A stretch of 30,598 bases of DNA from Hypsibius dujardini (taxonomy: Eukaryota; Tardigrada; Eutardigrada; Parachela; Hypsibiidae): NCBI GenBank assembly GCA_001579985.1, contig LRSR01007459.1, positions 1 through 30,598 on the forward strand. The letters run 5' to 3'. Shown one piece after another: positions 19,206 to 29,508 of the stretch. The notes under the pieces were generated by a model. The model saw nothing but the letters and a program-made list of their open reading frames with translations, made no database searches and was not told where the DNA came from. Both the position numbers and the translations under genes were made by a program. Positions within the stretch are counted from its first letter, which is position 1. Every line of letters begins with the position of its first letter.

Positions 19206-22200
19206 ATGCATCTGCTGGTGGGATTGGCTTTGATCGGTGCGCTGATGGCGCTTTCCGTTCGCGGAGAGGAAGAATGTAAGTGGCGTTACCGTTTTGGAGC
19301 TGCATGTCGCATTGTTTTGACTCGGCGACCTCATTTTAGCCAAATAACATGCCTGGCCGTAATGCGTTGCGGTCCGAGTTCGAACCGTTTGGCTGGCTAT
19401 GAGGTTTAGGAAAGTAGGGTTTTAATTCGGTCTGTTGAGCATTGTGGCCACCTATGTGGTAATTGCGATCACACGCGACAGCTGTTGTTCTGTGGCTCGA
19501 GCACGGTTTCCCCCATTTTTCCGATTTTGGATTAAACTTTTAATAATTTTTTCCGATTCAGTGATGATTTTAACTCTTGATATAGCTGTAAAATATTGAA
19601 AGATTCCTGTTGCTAAATGTTGGAACATAGTTTTTCAGAAGTAAACTTTTCCCTGTAGACATTACGATAGCAAATGCTATCGTAGAGCACGAGGAGGCTG
19701 CCGTATGATACCGCGTTGTTGCTCTTGGTTGTTGCTCGATAAGCCTCTTATTTCAGTTTCCACCGCGTGCGACTTGCCCATTAAAAATATCATTTCTGAA
19801 TTTCTTGAGTTTTTTTGGCAATGATTCTGAATTTAATTTTCGTCATTTTCAGTGAAGCTCTTCTAATCCTGTAGTGAGTTTCCATTAGGCGCTCTCCCTG
19901 CAGACATCGTATAGGGTAGCACGGACTGTCTACAGGGACCCTGCCCATTGACTACCACATTGTAAAAAATACTCCAAACGAACGTGGAGGAAGAGTACGG
20001 GCTCGTGAGTCAGAGGGAGAAGTTGTTGACGACTTTTGGAGTTTGGCATGGTTCTTTTTCTGGACCCGCTTTTTGTCCGCGAATGTGTTTATTTTATCAG
20101 TCACCCTACTTTTTCCCCACTTCACACCGACAAGAAGACTTATGCTTCCGGTTGGTTGGACCCTGGACTACTTTCTTCTCGGCAGGCAGCTCGGCTTTCA
20201 TGGCGAGCGTTCATTGCAAAATGTACAACTCGAGTATCAAAAGCTTGAGTCTGTGACTTGGAAGAAGACAGAATTATTAGACATTTGACACTGATACGGC
20301 GCTGATTTCGTTAGATCGATTGATTGATTGATTGATTTGTTTGTGTGTTTGAATGGCCGATTTTATGAGATGCACAGCGCTTGATTCCTTGATTGCGTGT
20401 TTACGTTAACTTTGTGCCGGTTTTCCCCTTGTCGCATGGTTCAGTATGTACGTAACGTTAACTCAGCAGAGCAGTAGAGGAACTAGAAACGTAGTTCATA
20501 CTGGAAATTCATTAATCCTATCCACTATTATAGGAATACACCGCGCTATTTTTAGATTGCATCAGTCAAGGCCAAAACAGGATCCACAGTTGGCAATTTG
20601 CGAAATAGGCCAAGCCTAGACAAGCTACACAACATCGGTTGTGGACACGGCTAAAATACCAAAAGCGTACTTCTAAAAATACAATTTTGTCCCAGATATA
20701 TTTAATTCATTATGAAGTATTCGTTTTGGAATTGAAATAAATTCATAAATATTATTTGAATTTATACCGGAAGCTTTATTTTATTCATTTACATATACCT
20801 TTTTTCTGGTTATGTTTCGTATATTATTATTTTTAATATTTAAAAAATGAAACTCTTGGAATTTATTTACATTTAGCATTGATTTCATATAAAATTCAAA
20901 GCTATTATGTCCGTTTCAGAGTGTTATTCATTGTATATCATATATATATATATATATAAATGCTGAGCGTGAATATAGTTCTTTATTTTATCCCTTGCTT
21001 TTGTTACAGACTCACATGGCCCATTCCGGTGTATGGTGAAAGAGCAGCCAGCTGAGGAGACGACGACGGCAACGGTTATTACGACTACGCGGGCGGCCAC
21101 TGCGGGAGACGAAGAGGTTCTGATTCCAGACATCATTGCTTCACCTCGTTCCCGGAGACAGTTGTTGTACACGCCTGCCAGTAGTGCTTTATCAAAGTTG
21201 CCGGACCTGCATGCCAGACCGGCCACCCTACAAAATGGGATGCTCGTTCAGACCTGCTCCGCGGGCTCTGTTTGCTTGAATTCTTGGAGCGTCGAGTACC
21301 ACCCAGAAACCAACACCACCGTTGAGGAACTGCAAGTTGCCAGTAAGGATATGCTCTTTGGGGACTACTACTTGAGTTTCCTGATGGGTTTATTGTCAGG
21401 GCAAGGATAGGCGGACAAGAAAGGCAGGCAGGCAGCGATACAGGCAGGCAGACAGACTGAAATTGCACGGACAGGCAAACAGACAGACAAACAGACAGAC
21501 AGACAGATAGACAGACAGACAGATAGACCGAAGGGAGTTTGAGAAATAAACAGGCAAGTGAGTTCCTTTATAAGCAAGCAGTGCTGTGTTTCCAATTTCA
21601 AGCCATCTATGCATTTCACTTTTGCTATAATCTAGAATTTCTTTCTTTTTCTCAGCTTGTTGGCCGGGAACCGATGAGTGTCAAAAGAGCACCTGTGCTA
21701 GTCATGCTGCACGTCCAAACCCAAAAAACACTCTCAAAACCGCCTATGTCTGCTGCTGCTCCGGCGACTTGTGCAACATGAACTACAGCATCAGTTCACC
21801 CGAGCCCGCCACTCTCGACAGCACCACCGTGACCGCGGCCAACGGCACAATCCTAGTGGGACCTTTTGTCGTGTCAACGCCAAAACCCGATGAAGAGTCG
21901 TACTTGTCGACCTACCTCACGGTCGGTGTTCTGGTGGGATTGACTGTGCTCTTTGCCATGGCTTTTTGCCTGGTTCGTGGACATTATCAGCGGAAGCAGA
22001 CAAAATTGCTCCATGTGGCGCCGGTGGATGAACCAGAGAATTTAAGTACGGAACAATTGAGGGAGGAGTTATGTTTTTGTGTTTATTTCCAAGTTTTCAG
22101 TTTGGTGGCGATAGGAATTAATTGTTAGGTTTTTTGTTGTTGCAGATTTGGGCAAAGAATTTCCCGGACGAATCTACCCCGATCGTTCGCCCGTGGAGGC

Positions 22201-25200
22201 GCGTGACGTCCTGATCCTGGAGAAACTGGCATTTGGTCGCTACGGCGAGGTCTACAAGGCCTTGGTGGCCGAACAGATTGTCGCCGTAAAGAAGTTCCTG
22301 CCCCGGAACCGGGAATTCTTCCTCAACGAGTGCCGTGTCTACAATCTCCCCTTCATGGAGCATGATTCGGTGCTGAAGTTTCTCGCGGCCACGGAAGTGC
22401 GAGATGAGTCTACCAGTGAGTGATTCTCGCGAAATTTTCGCAAATTCCGAAAATTCCGAAATGTGATTTCCAAAGAACTTTCTCAAATTAATTTCTCATT
22501 TAATAAAAAAATCTAATTTTTCTGTACATCACGAAATAGGCGAAATAATTGGATCCACTAAATGTTTTTAATTCAATTTTTAGTTTCCGTAAATTTAGTA
22601 CATTTGATAGGTGTTATTTTTTTTTCACTGAATTTGTTCAAATTAATTTTTTTAACAAACTTTTTTACATGTCCAGATTTGCGTGTTTGTTAAGTTTGAA
22701 TTTTTGTTTCAGATCTTGTCTTGGAGTATTGGCTAGTGGTGGAATACCATCCCAATAAGACCCTGTCAGAGTACCTGAAACAGCGGACTGTAGACGCTCG
22801 CACGCTCGTGGACATGGCACTGTCGTTGGCCACCGGGTTAGCCCATCTCCATTTGGAGGAAAAACATGATGGTAGGAAATGCTTTTAATGTTTTTTTGCA
22901 AGTTCGCTCACTTTACCTTCTCTAGTCAAATTTTTTTCTGGCCCACCTCATATTAATTAGGCATATCAATTTGTTTTATGATGTTAATATTGATTGAGAT
23001 ACAAGAACGATGGAAACTAAAACCTAGGATGAGTCCTTTAGCATTTGATTGACTGATTGGTTGATTGACCCATTGGTTGAATGACTGATTGGTTGATTGA
23101 CCGATTGGTTGAATGACTGATTGGTTGATAGACCGATTGATTAATTGACCGATTTATTGGTTGATTGACCGGTTTAATTGTTTCTTTTTGCAGGCCTGGT
23201 GAAGCCAATGATAGTCCACCGCGATCTCAACTCGCGTAACATCCTGGTGCGCCAGGATCTCCGTCTCTGCATCTGCGATATGGGTTTCGCAATGGCCCTC
23301 CACAATGAGTCCTCTTCGCCTGAATGCAGTCAGGCTAGCCGGGCCAGCAGCGCCACCTCGGAGCCGTCGTTGCTGAACGACGTCGGCACGGTCCGCTACA
23401 TGGCTCCCGAGGTGCTGGAGGGGTCCTTGAATCTCCGGGACAGCGCGACTGCATTGCGCCAAGTCGATATGTACGCCTTTGGACTGATCCTCTGGGAGAT
23501 GTCCATGCGCTGTGCAGATCTCTATCGAGGTACGTGTGCGCCTCAACCGGATCGCGTCGTGTGAAGCTCATAATTTGAAGGGGTGAACTCTGTTGTCTTC
23601 ATCAGATTACGGTTTGTCGTCGGTTGTTGTCTATCTGGCGTTCTGTTATCGGAATGTTTTGTGGGATGCGCATTCCTGAATGCTTTCTGCACTAGATCAA
23701 TGAGCGCGATTTTGTCTTGCCTTGATTGACTGCTTGTTATGTCTGAATTGCCCCTAAAATCAGCAGTTCTCCATTTGTCTGTCTGATTGTTATCTTTTGT
23801 TTTTCTATTTCGTAGAGAATAATCTTTATGTTGCATGCCTGTCTGGTTTGCCTGACTAACTTCCTCCCCTTATTCTCATGTCTGTCCTTGTGCATCGATA
23901 TGCCTTGCCTTTGTTTTTTGTCTCTTTGTTCGTCTCTGGCTTTCGTGTCTATATGGCTTTCGTGTCTATATAGCTTCCTCTTGTCTCTCTTCATGTTTGT
24001 TCTGAAGTATCGATTTGCCTTGCCTTTATGTTTTGCTTTTTGTCTGCCTGTCTGCTTATTCGGCTACCCATGTATCTGTTTTGCAGTGTCTGGTCAGGTT
24101 GTCTGGCAGTATATCTCCTAGACGCTCAGCTGAATCATGTCGATCAGTGTTTTGGTCGGTTGTCTGGCATTGGACTTTTTGACTTCTGCTGCGCGACAGA
24201 CATTGGAACAGGAATTGAAGCTCGATTTTGAGCGTTGAATTTTTTGTCTTGCCTAGGTGGACCAGTGGCGGAATACCAATTGCCCTTCCAAAAAGAAACC
24301 GGCCTCAAGCCGTCCTTCTCCGTGATGCAAGTGCTGGTGGGGAAGAAGAAGGCCCGGCCGCTTTGCTCGGACTTTTGGAAGCCTGACTGCGGCATCGTGC
24401 GCGTGCTCCGCGAGACGATGGAGGAGTGCTGGGACGCGGACGCTGAGGCCCGCCTCACGTCCCGCTGCGTGGTGGAGCGGCTGGCCGAACTCGGCAGCAC
24501 CATCGCCCCGCGAGTCATCACCAACAACCTCGAGTCGACTGAAGAAGCCGTCGCAACAGCGACCTCGCTGCCGGCGATTGCTCCCACTGCACCCGAGGAT
24601 GAGGAGGACGGGGAGGATGTGCCGATGGAATCGATGGGCTTGCTCACCACTGTTGACGGTTAGAGCTCGTAAAAACAAAAGTTGCGCAAAATCCGTACAC
24701 TGTAATGAAGTTTATGTTGCCAAATAAATAAATAACATGCTAAATAAATAAATAAGATGCTAAATGAAACGTTGTGATATTGTCCCAATTAGTTGGGTTT
24801 TTTTTGCGATTGCACACGAACGTTATTACATTATTATGTGATCGATTAAGAATATGATTGCTTGTTACCTTGTGATTAGACTTTATTTACCGGGTGTGGG
24901 AAAGCTTTTGGCACTGGCCTTCGCCTGAACTGTGTGTGCTATCGAAGAAATTATTTCTGCACTGGAAAGCCCACTTCGATGGCTATCCGAATCACTTTGA
25001 AAATCGAGATTCAGATTCTTGAATCAGAAGGTCTTTCGGAAAAGCCAAGGACCAACACTGTCATAGTTTTCTCCCGTGGACCGTATTTCAGATCCCCTCA
25101 ACTTTGAAGCGAATCTAAAAAGCCAAAATGGCAGACTATTGATCTATGTTAGTGTATTGTACAAGAAAAAAAATATTCAACCAATCGTGCACCACTAAAT

Positions 25201-27984
25201 TGAGGGAGACCTTTTTTAAAAAAAATGTTAACATTTTCAGACTCAAAAATGGTGTAAGGGTCCACGCTAATAACTTCTCTGTTGTTATGCGATTGGAATA
25301 ATTTCAATCACATTAAAGAGCCCAATTGTTGCACTCCCGCCCCCTTTTCTACTGAAAAATATTGTTTGTTGCTGCATTTTGGGTTTCCAGTTTCGATCTA
25401 AAGTTGAAGATGTACGATTTAAAAAATTGGTTGAACTTGACCCTGCGTTGTCTTCTTTTTTCTCAAAACCAAATTTGCCGTCAAATTGATTTTTTATTTT
25501 GCGTGGGATAGCCCCATCAAGGTGCTACAACAAACGTGTTGTAACTTTTTGCCGCTCAAGCTCTACTTCGAGATATGCGAACGAGTTTTGATCTGGATCA
25601 GCGAACTTGGTGAAATCTGCCATTAACCGGGCCACGCTTAATTTCCATGTTCTCCCGCGAACCAATGCGTAGCACCTGGCCTGCTCCTGCCCCAACGTCG
25701 AACCTAGCGAATGTTTCGCAGACCTTTAGGTCTTTCGAAATAAAGCATACATTTTTTTATCAGTTCATACAGGGTTATATTCAGCAATTTTAGTGTAGTA
25801 CCAAAAGCTCTTCCGCACCCGGTAGACTTAAATTTAATTTTGCCAAATTAATTGTGCTTTTATTGGTTGCGCATGAAATTTATAGTTTTATACTTAATTT
25901 AGCAAAAAAAATGTTCGTTAATGTTTTGAAGCAGTTTTTTACTTTAAATGTCGAAGCTCATACGAAATCAGGCAACACTTCAAATCAGTCCAGGAGGGTG
26001 TATTTAAGTTTTAAAACCATCATTGTTTTTTATAAAAATATGTATAATTTTATTTTAATTCAAAGGCAATTAATTTTATTTATATTCAAATTTTCAAACA
26101 TGCTCTGTTTATATTTAAACATACGGTCTGTTAATTAATCCGGCTATGGCTTTTTCTTTTTTTAATTCTCTTTGACTTTATATTTCCTTATCGAACGGTT
26201 TGATTTCTCTCTCCAGAGACGATGGGGCGACCGCCGAACGTGAAGAACGTCAACGAGCTCTACGGGCTGAATTCGATCGCTCCTCCGTCACGCACGGTGC
26301 AACCGCATCAGGGCCGCAATCCTTGCTTGGAGCGAAACATCAAACCGGAATCGTCGGAGGAGTTGACTTCTAGCGGCAACAATCTCATCGGGAAGAAGAC
26401 GGGCCAGAGGAAAAAGTGAGTTATTATTGAGAGCAGACCAGAAATCAGCCGGCCGATTGATCTTGCCGTGCCTCTCTGCCCGTCTCTGCCTGTCTGTCTG
26501 TCTGTCTGTCTGTCTATCTGCCCTGCCTGTCTGTCTGCCATGTCTGTCTGCCTGTCTATCTGCCCTGCCTGTCTGTCTGCCCTGCCTGTCGCGTGTGTCA
26601 TCTTAATGCGGCGTGGCACATTAATTTTTATCGCCTTTCTTCTCCTTCGTCCGTGTCCACAGTACCTCGCCCCCTGAGCTGAGTGATGGGACGCGGAACC
26701 GGGTGCTCGAGAATGCGGAGCATGCCCTGCTGGGAAATCTCATTGTGGGTGCGACTGGTGATAAGAAGGCCCGGCAGAAAAAAGTTCCCAATGCACTGGC
26801 CGCTGAACAAAACAGGTAAACAAACGTTCGTTTTTTCACTGGCGAGTATTATTCAATTTGTTCTGACTGTTTGTTTTCTTGCCTGACCATCCGCATGCCT
26901 CCTGCCTGATTCACTCTCGTTATGAAACTCGATCTCCGTCTCTGTTGGCTTGATTGTCTGTCTCTTCCCGCCGCCCTCGTCCTTCATCTCCTTTTGTTTG
27001 ATGCCAAGGGTCTGCTTGCCTGTCTCCCTGCCTGTGCGTTTGTCTGTCTGCTTGTCTCCCTTCCTCCTTACCTGAGCGTCTATCGGTCGGTCGAACTTCC
27101 GCAAATATGTCTGTCTGCGTGCTTGAGCGTCGGCCTGCTTGGTTCCGATCAGACTCCAACACTGTCTGTTGCTCCCCTGCTTTACTTTTTGTCTATCTAC
27201 TTTTCTAATTCTCTATCTGCTGTCTGTCTGTCACCCTGCATTTCTCTTTCTCTGTCTATTATTCTCTTCGTTTTCCTATGTCCTTGGGCTTTATCTTCCT
27301 GTCTGTTCGGCTGTCCTAAGGCTGTCTGTCTCTCTCTCTCTGTCTGTTTGTCTGTTTGTTTGTCTGTTTGTTTGTCTGTACTACTGCCAACGGAAGTCAT
27401 TTTAACTGTCTCGATGTCTATGTACATTACTGTCCTATCGTGGGCTCATTTTCTGCCGTTAACAACCGTTCATCCTTCAATTCATTTCACCTCTTCTTCT
27501 CTTCCATTTCAGGAGCGGATTCTTTGGCCTCTTTAAAAAGAACTCGGACTCGAACAACCTCTTGAAGTACCGCGCGGTCCCTCTGCCCGGGACGCCTGCC
27601 TTCGGCTCGACCCACCTCCTAGGCACCCTTCCCCGGGGCCTGGTGGACCCGACCACCATTGCCACCAGCCAAACTGCCGCCGCCGCAAACTTGAAATGCA
27701 ACATCCAGACGGCGGCGAAACTGCTACCGCAGATGCTGCGCCGCGACGTCGCCGCCGTCCACGACGGCTCCAGCTCCACTCAACTCACGTGTCTTTCCCC
27801 CTCGCCCTCCACGTCTACGTCGGGGCACTCCCCGCCGACCGGCCGCGTCGTCGTTGTCACCTCACCGCGCTTCTCCGCCGTCAATTCCGGCGCGGACAGC
27901 AGTCTCAGCGAGGATCCCGCGTCATCGTCGTCTTCGCCGCACGTTCTCATTGACATTTCATCATCATCTTCGCAGCGTCTGTGA
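19206..27984 (+). CDS. BMPR2: BMP type II receptor serine/threonine kinase (BMPR2 / wishful thinking type)
   Basis: Ten exons: 19206-19275, 21010-21342, 21656-22045, 22146-22415, 22713-22871, 23194-23529, 24257-24658, 26217-26415, 26663-26815, 27513-27984; 927 residues. Signal peptide 1-20. The ectodomain, about 24-180, has the receptor cysteine pattern ending in the box CCCSGDLCN (167-175). One membrane helix at about 221-241 precedes a basic stretch. Kinase 285-600: glycine loop AFGRYG (293-298), Lys313, Glu326, HRDLNSRN (416-423), DMG (436-438), GTVRYMAPEVLEG (472-484), VDMYAFGLILWE in lobe C, ECWDADAEARL (576-586). The APE and MRC stretches match BMPR2/Wit better than activin type II receptors. 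Residues 654-927 are a long Ser/Thr-rich cytoplasmic tail, typical of BMPR2. It binds BMP ligands and phosphorylates type I receptors at the cell surface. Oddities: a 74-residue gap between the first two ectodomain cysteines, Met in place of the DFG Phe, and a possible short isoform. Confidence 0.93.
19650..19938. mobile_element. 289-bp inverted-repeat element in receptor intron 1
   Basis: TCCCTGTAGACA at 19650-19661 is the exact inverse of TGTCTACAGGGA at 19927-19938. A perfect 9-bp stem with a 4-base loop (TACGATAGC AAAT GCTATCGTA) follows at 19663-19684. On the right side, CCTGCAGACATCG near 19899-19911 repeats the terminal theme. No open frame belongs to it. A MITE-like element is the simplest reading. 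Confidence 0.5.
20316..20338. repeat. TTGA tetranucleotide repeat
   Basis: GATTGATTGATTGATTGATT within receptor intron 1. Confidence 0.9.
20938..20958. repeat. TA dinucleotide repeat
   Basis: About ten TA units shortly before exon 2 of the receptor gene. Confidence 0.9.
21407..21537. repeat. CAGA/CAGG microsatellite in receptor intron 2
   Basis: GGCAGGCAGGCAG and CAGACAGACAGA units. Opposite strand orientation to the CTGT tracts in introns 8 and 9 of the same gene. It lies within the read-through open frame after the donor at 21343. Confidence 0.93.
23040..23177. repeat. TGATTGGTTGATTGACC minisatellite in receptor intron 5
   Basis: Imperfect units of about 20 and 40 bases built from GACTGATTGG, TTGATTGACC and GATTGGTTGAATGAC, ending 16 bases before the acceptor of exon 6 (23194). 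Confidence 0.88.
24659..24740 (+). terminator. Possible alternative 3' end giving a short-tail receptor isoform
   Basis: If the donor at 24659 (GGTTAGAGC, a weak match) is not used, translation continues two bases and stops at TAG 24661-24663. AATAAATAAATAA begins at 24723, about 60 bases further on, with a second cluster near 24742. That would give a 654-residue receptor ending after the kinase domain with an acidic stretch but no long tail. Vertebrate BMPR2 is known to have a short-tail form. Confidence 0.45.
24741..26216. other. Receptor intron 7, nothing further recognised
   Basis: About 1.5 kb of AT-rich sequence. No repeats with clear ends, no conserved exon and no strong open frame in the receptor phase were found. 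Confidence 0.4.
26484..26592. repeat. CTGT microsatellite in receptor intron 8
   Basis: TGTCTGTCTGTCTG runs alternating with TCTGCCCTGCCTG units. Confidence 0.95.
27295..27378. repeat. CTGT/CTCT/TTTG microsatellite in receptor intron 9
   Basis: TCTGTCTGTTTGTCTGTTTG units. More decayed CTGT-like sequence fills much of the rest of this intron (26900-27430) and of intron 6 (23760-24110). Confidence 0.9.
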
Positions 27985-28578
27985 TTGATTGATTGATCCG
28001 CAGACGTGGTTTATATAAACTCATCTATTTTTCGGTGGTATTCTCTGTTTGCTTTTGGCTTCTGTTAGTTTGCTGCTGCTTCTTACGGGGCGAGTTTGTT
28101 ATTGCCTGTCTCCCTCTCTTCCGAGGGGAGAGGATCAGGGGCGTCATCCCTTTCGTTGGCTGGTTGGTTGGTTAGTTGGTTGGTTGGGTCGATTAGACAT
28201 TTTGATACTGTTTTGACTTAGTATTAAGGAAGCTTTTTTGCTCTCACATCTCTGACTGATTGATTGTATCTGGTGGTTGTCTGTATAGTATTCGCTCTCG
28301 CACTGGGAGGGCTTGGGGGTTTAGCTGATTAATTCGGGGGATTTCTCCGGTTTCTTCCGGACCTGTTTTATACTGTTAAACTCTTGTTGCGGAACGGATT
28401 TCGGTTTTAGAAATGGAGCGACGCTGTTGTGTACTTGTATTAAATTTTTTTGCTTATCTTGCATTTGGTCTTATTCTTCGGGGCTTAGAGTCTTCTTTCA
28501 TGAAGCACAGTCTCAACAGGTAGACACATAGTCACACAGACAGCGACCCTGGACATGTCAAGCAAACTGCATGTACTG
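27985..28578. other. 3' UTR and flank of the receptor gene
   Basis: TTGATTGATTGATC follows the stop directly. A GGTTGGTTGGTTGG run lies at 28157-28187. No gene is seen. ATTAAA at 28439-28444 is the best polyadenylation candidate. Confidence 0.45.
28439..28444 (+). terminator. Possible polyadenylation signal ATTAAA of the receptor gene
   Basis: ATTAAA followed by a T-rich stretch (TTTTTTTGC), 455 bases after the stop codon. No other canonical signal is nearer. Confidence 0.35.
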
Positions 28579-28668
28579 TACTGCCACGATTGTAACGGTC
28601 GGTTAAACCCCGCCTCCGTCACACGCGCCTTTGTCATGAGTTGGCACCAGAGATGGGCAACTCCGGAG

Positions 28669-28732
28669 TTTTTAGCCGGAGTTGGAGTTGAAAACAGCTG
28701 GAGTTGGAGATGGAGTTGGAGTTGATCTGCGC
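28669..28732. repeat. Left GGAGTT repeat block of the hAT element
   Basis: GCCGGAGTTGGAGTTG followed by GGAGTTGGAGATGGAGTTGG. Same orientation on the plus strand as the long right-hand block. Confidence 0.9.
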
Positions 28733-28830
28733 GGAGTGGGATTGTTGTGTTTCATCGAATTTTCGGCTTTGAGATTTCATTTGATTGGTTTGTTGTGAAA
28801 AAATCAAACGTGGCCCACTAGGCCATAGGC

Positions 28831-29132
28831 ATGCGCGCTGCCCCGGCTCAGCAACGGACAATAGTCTTTTCTCTGTTCTACCGCGAGGAGCTAAAGCAGT
28901 ATATCGACTTGCCAGCTGTGGAAACTAGTCCAATTTCTTATTGGAAGAATTGTGAGAAATTTCCTCGATTAAAAAGGGCTGCGATTCGAGTTTTGACGGC
29001 CCCTGCCGATGTGCCGATGTTGAACGCACTTTCAATTTGTGTGATATTATTCTTTCTGAACGTCATCAGCGAACGACTGAAGCAAATTTCGAGAATATCC
29101 TGATGTGTCGTGTGAACGGTGAGTACAAATAA
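28831..29132 (+). pseudogene. Remnant of hAT transposase C-terminal dimerisation domain
   Basis: From about 28888 the frame reads ELKQYIDLP, ISYWKN, FPRLKRAAIRVLTAPADVP, the usual LxxYL, WWK, FPxLaxlAxxxLsipA pattern of the hAT dimerisation domain (Dimer_Tnp_hAT). At about 29017-29019 the frame breaks; the next frame continues VERTFNLCDIILSER and runs to TAA at 29130-29132, overlapping AATAAA at 29128-29133. The N-terminal and catalytic parts are missing. The fragment fits the hAT ends that surround it and cannot give an active enzyme. Confidence 0.85.
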
Positions 29133-29167
29133 AAATCTATTTTCCTGTTTTTTATTACGTATATTTG

Positions 29168-29408
29168 ACGGGTGGAGTCGGAGTGGAGTAGAAGTGGAGT
29201 TGGAGTGGAGTTGGAGTGGGTTCTTGGGGGAAAAGAGTGGAGTTGGAGTTGGGGTAGTGGAGTTGGAGTTGAGTTGGAGTTGGAGTTGGAGTGGAGTTGG
29301 AGTGGAGTTGGAGTTGGAGTGGAGTTGGAGTGGAGTTGGAGTTGGAGTTGGAATGGAGTTGAGTTGAGTTGGAGTTGGAGTTGGAGTTGGAATGGAGTTG
29401 GAGTTTGG
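29168..29408. repeat. Right GGAGTT/GGAGTGGAGTT satellite block of the hAT element
   Basis: About 240 bases of GGAGTTGGAGT and GGAGTGGAGTT units between the transposase remnant and the right terminal repeat. Open in all frames, giving false Trp/Ser/Gly or Asn/Ser/Thr/Pro open frames. Confidence 0.95.
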
Positions 29409-29508
29409 TTCTACCGGAGTTGCCCATCTCTGGTTGGCACCAAGCCACCACACACAGGCTGAGTGCGCAGCCCGGGTGTAAAAACCGACCGTTATAATCG
29501 CGGCAGTA

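Larger units (their letters stand above)
28648..29432. mobile_element. hAT-type transposon, internally deleted, non-autonomous
   Basis: Both ends carry the perfect 19-base terminal inverted repeat CAGAGATGGGCAACTCCGG (28648-28666) and its inverse (29414-29432). The flanks are an exact 8-bp direct duplication, GTTGGCAC, at 28640-28647 and 29433-29440. Eight-base duplications and a CAGxGxTGGGCAA-type end are hAT hallmarks. Inside are subterminal GGAGTT repeats and a broken transposase end, so the element depends on an intact relative for movement. Confidence 0.95.
28579..29508. mobile_element. TA-flanked inverted-repeat element split by a later hAT insertion
   Basis: 28579-28604 and 29483-29508 are inverted copies matching at 24 of 26 bases, with core CGATTRTAACGGTCGGTT. 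Each end carries TA next to CTGCC/GGCAG, which suggests a TA target duplication. Without the inserted hAT element and one copy of its target duplication, the unit would be about 140 bases, a typical MITE size. Confidence 0.7.

Noticed and set aside
19310-19400. tRNA-like T-loop word GTTCGAACC
   Set aside because: The flanking bases do not form the TpsiC stem, and no acceptor, D or anticodon arms can be built upstream.
23040-23177. CRISPR-like array of repeats and spacers
   Set aside because: Units are imperfect, contiguous and share all their sequence, in a eukaryotic intron; this is a minisatellite.
24664-24740. Stop at 24661 as the only end of the receptor
   Set aside because: Three downstream exons with matching phases, coding-type base use and a BMPR2-like long tail join to 24658, so the full-length form is preferred and the stop is kept only as a possible isoform end.
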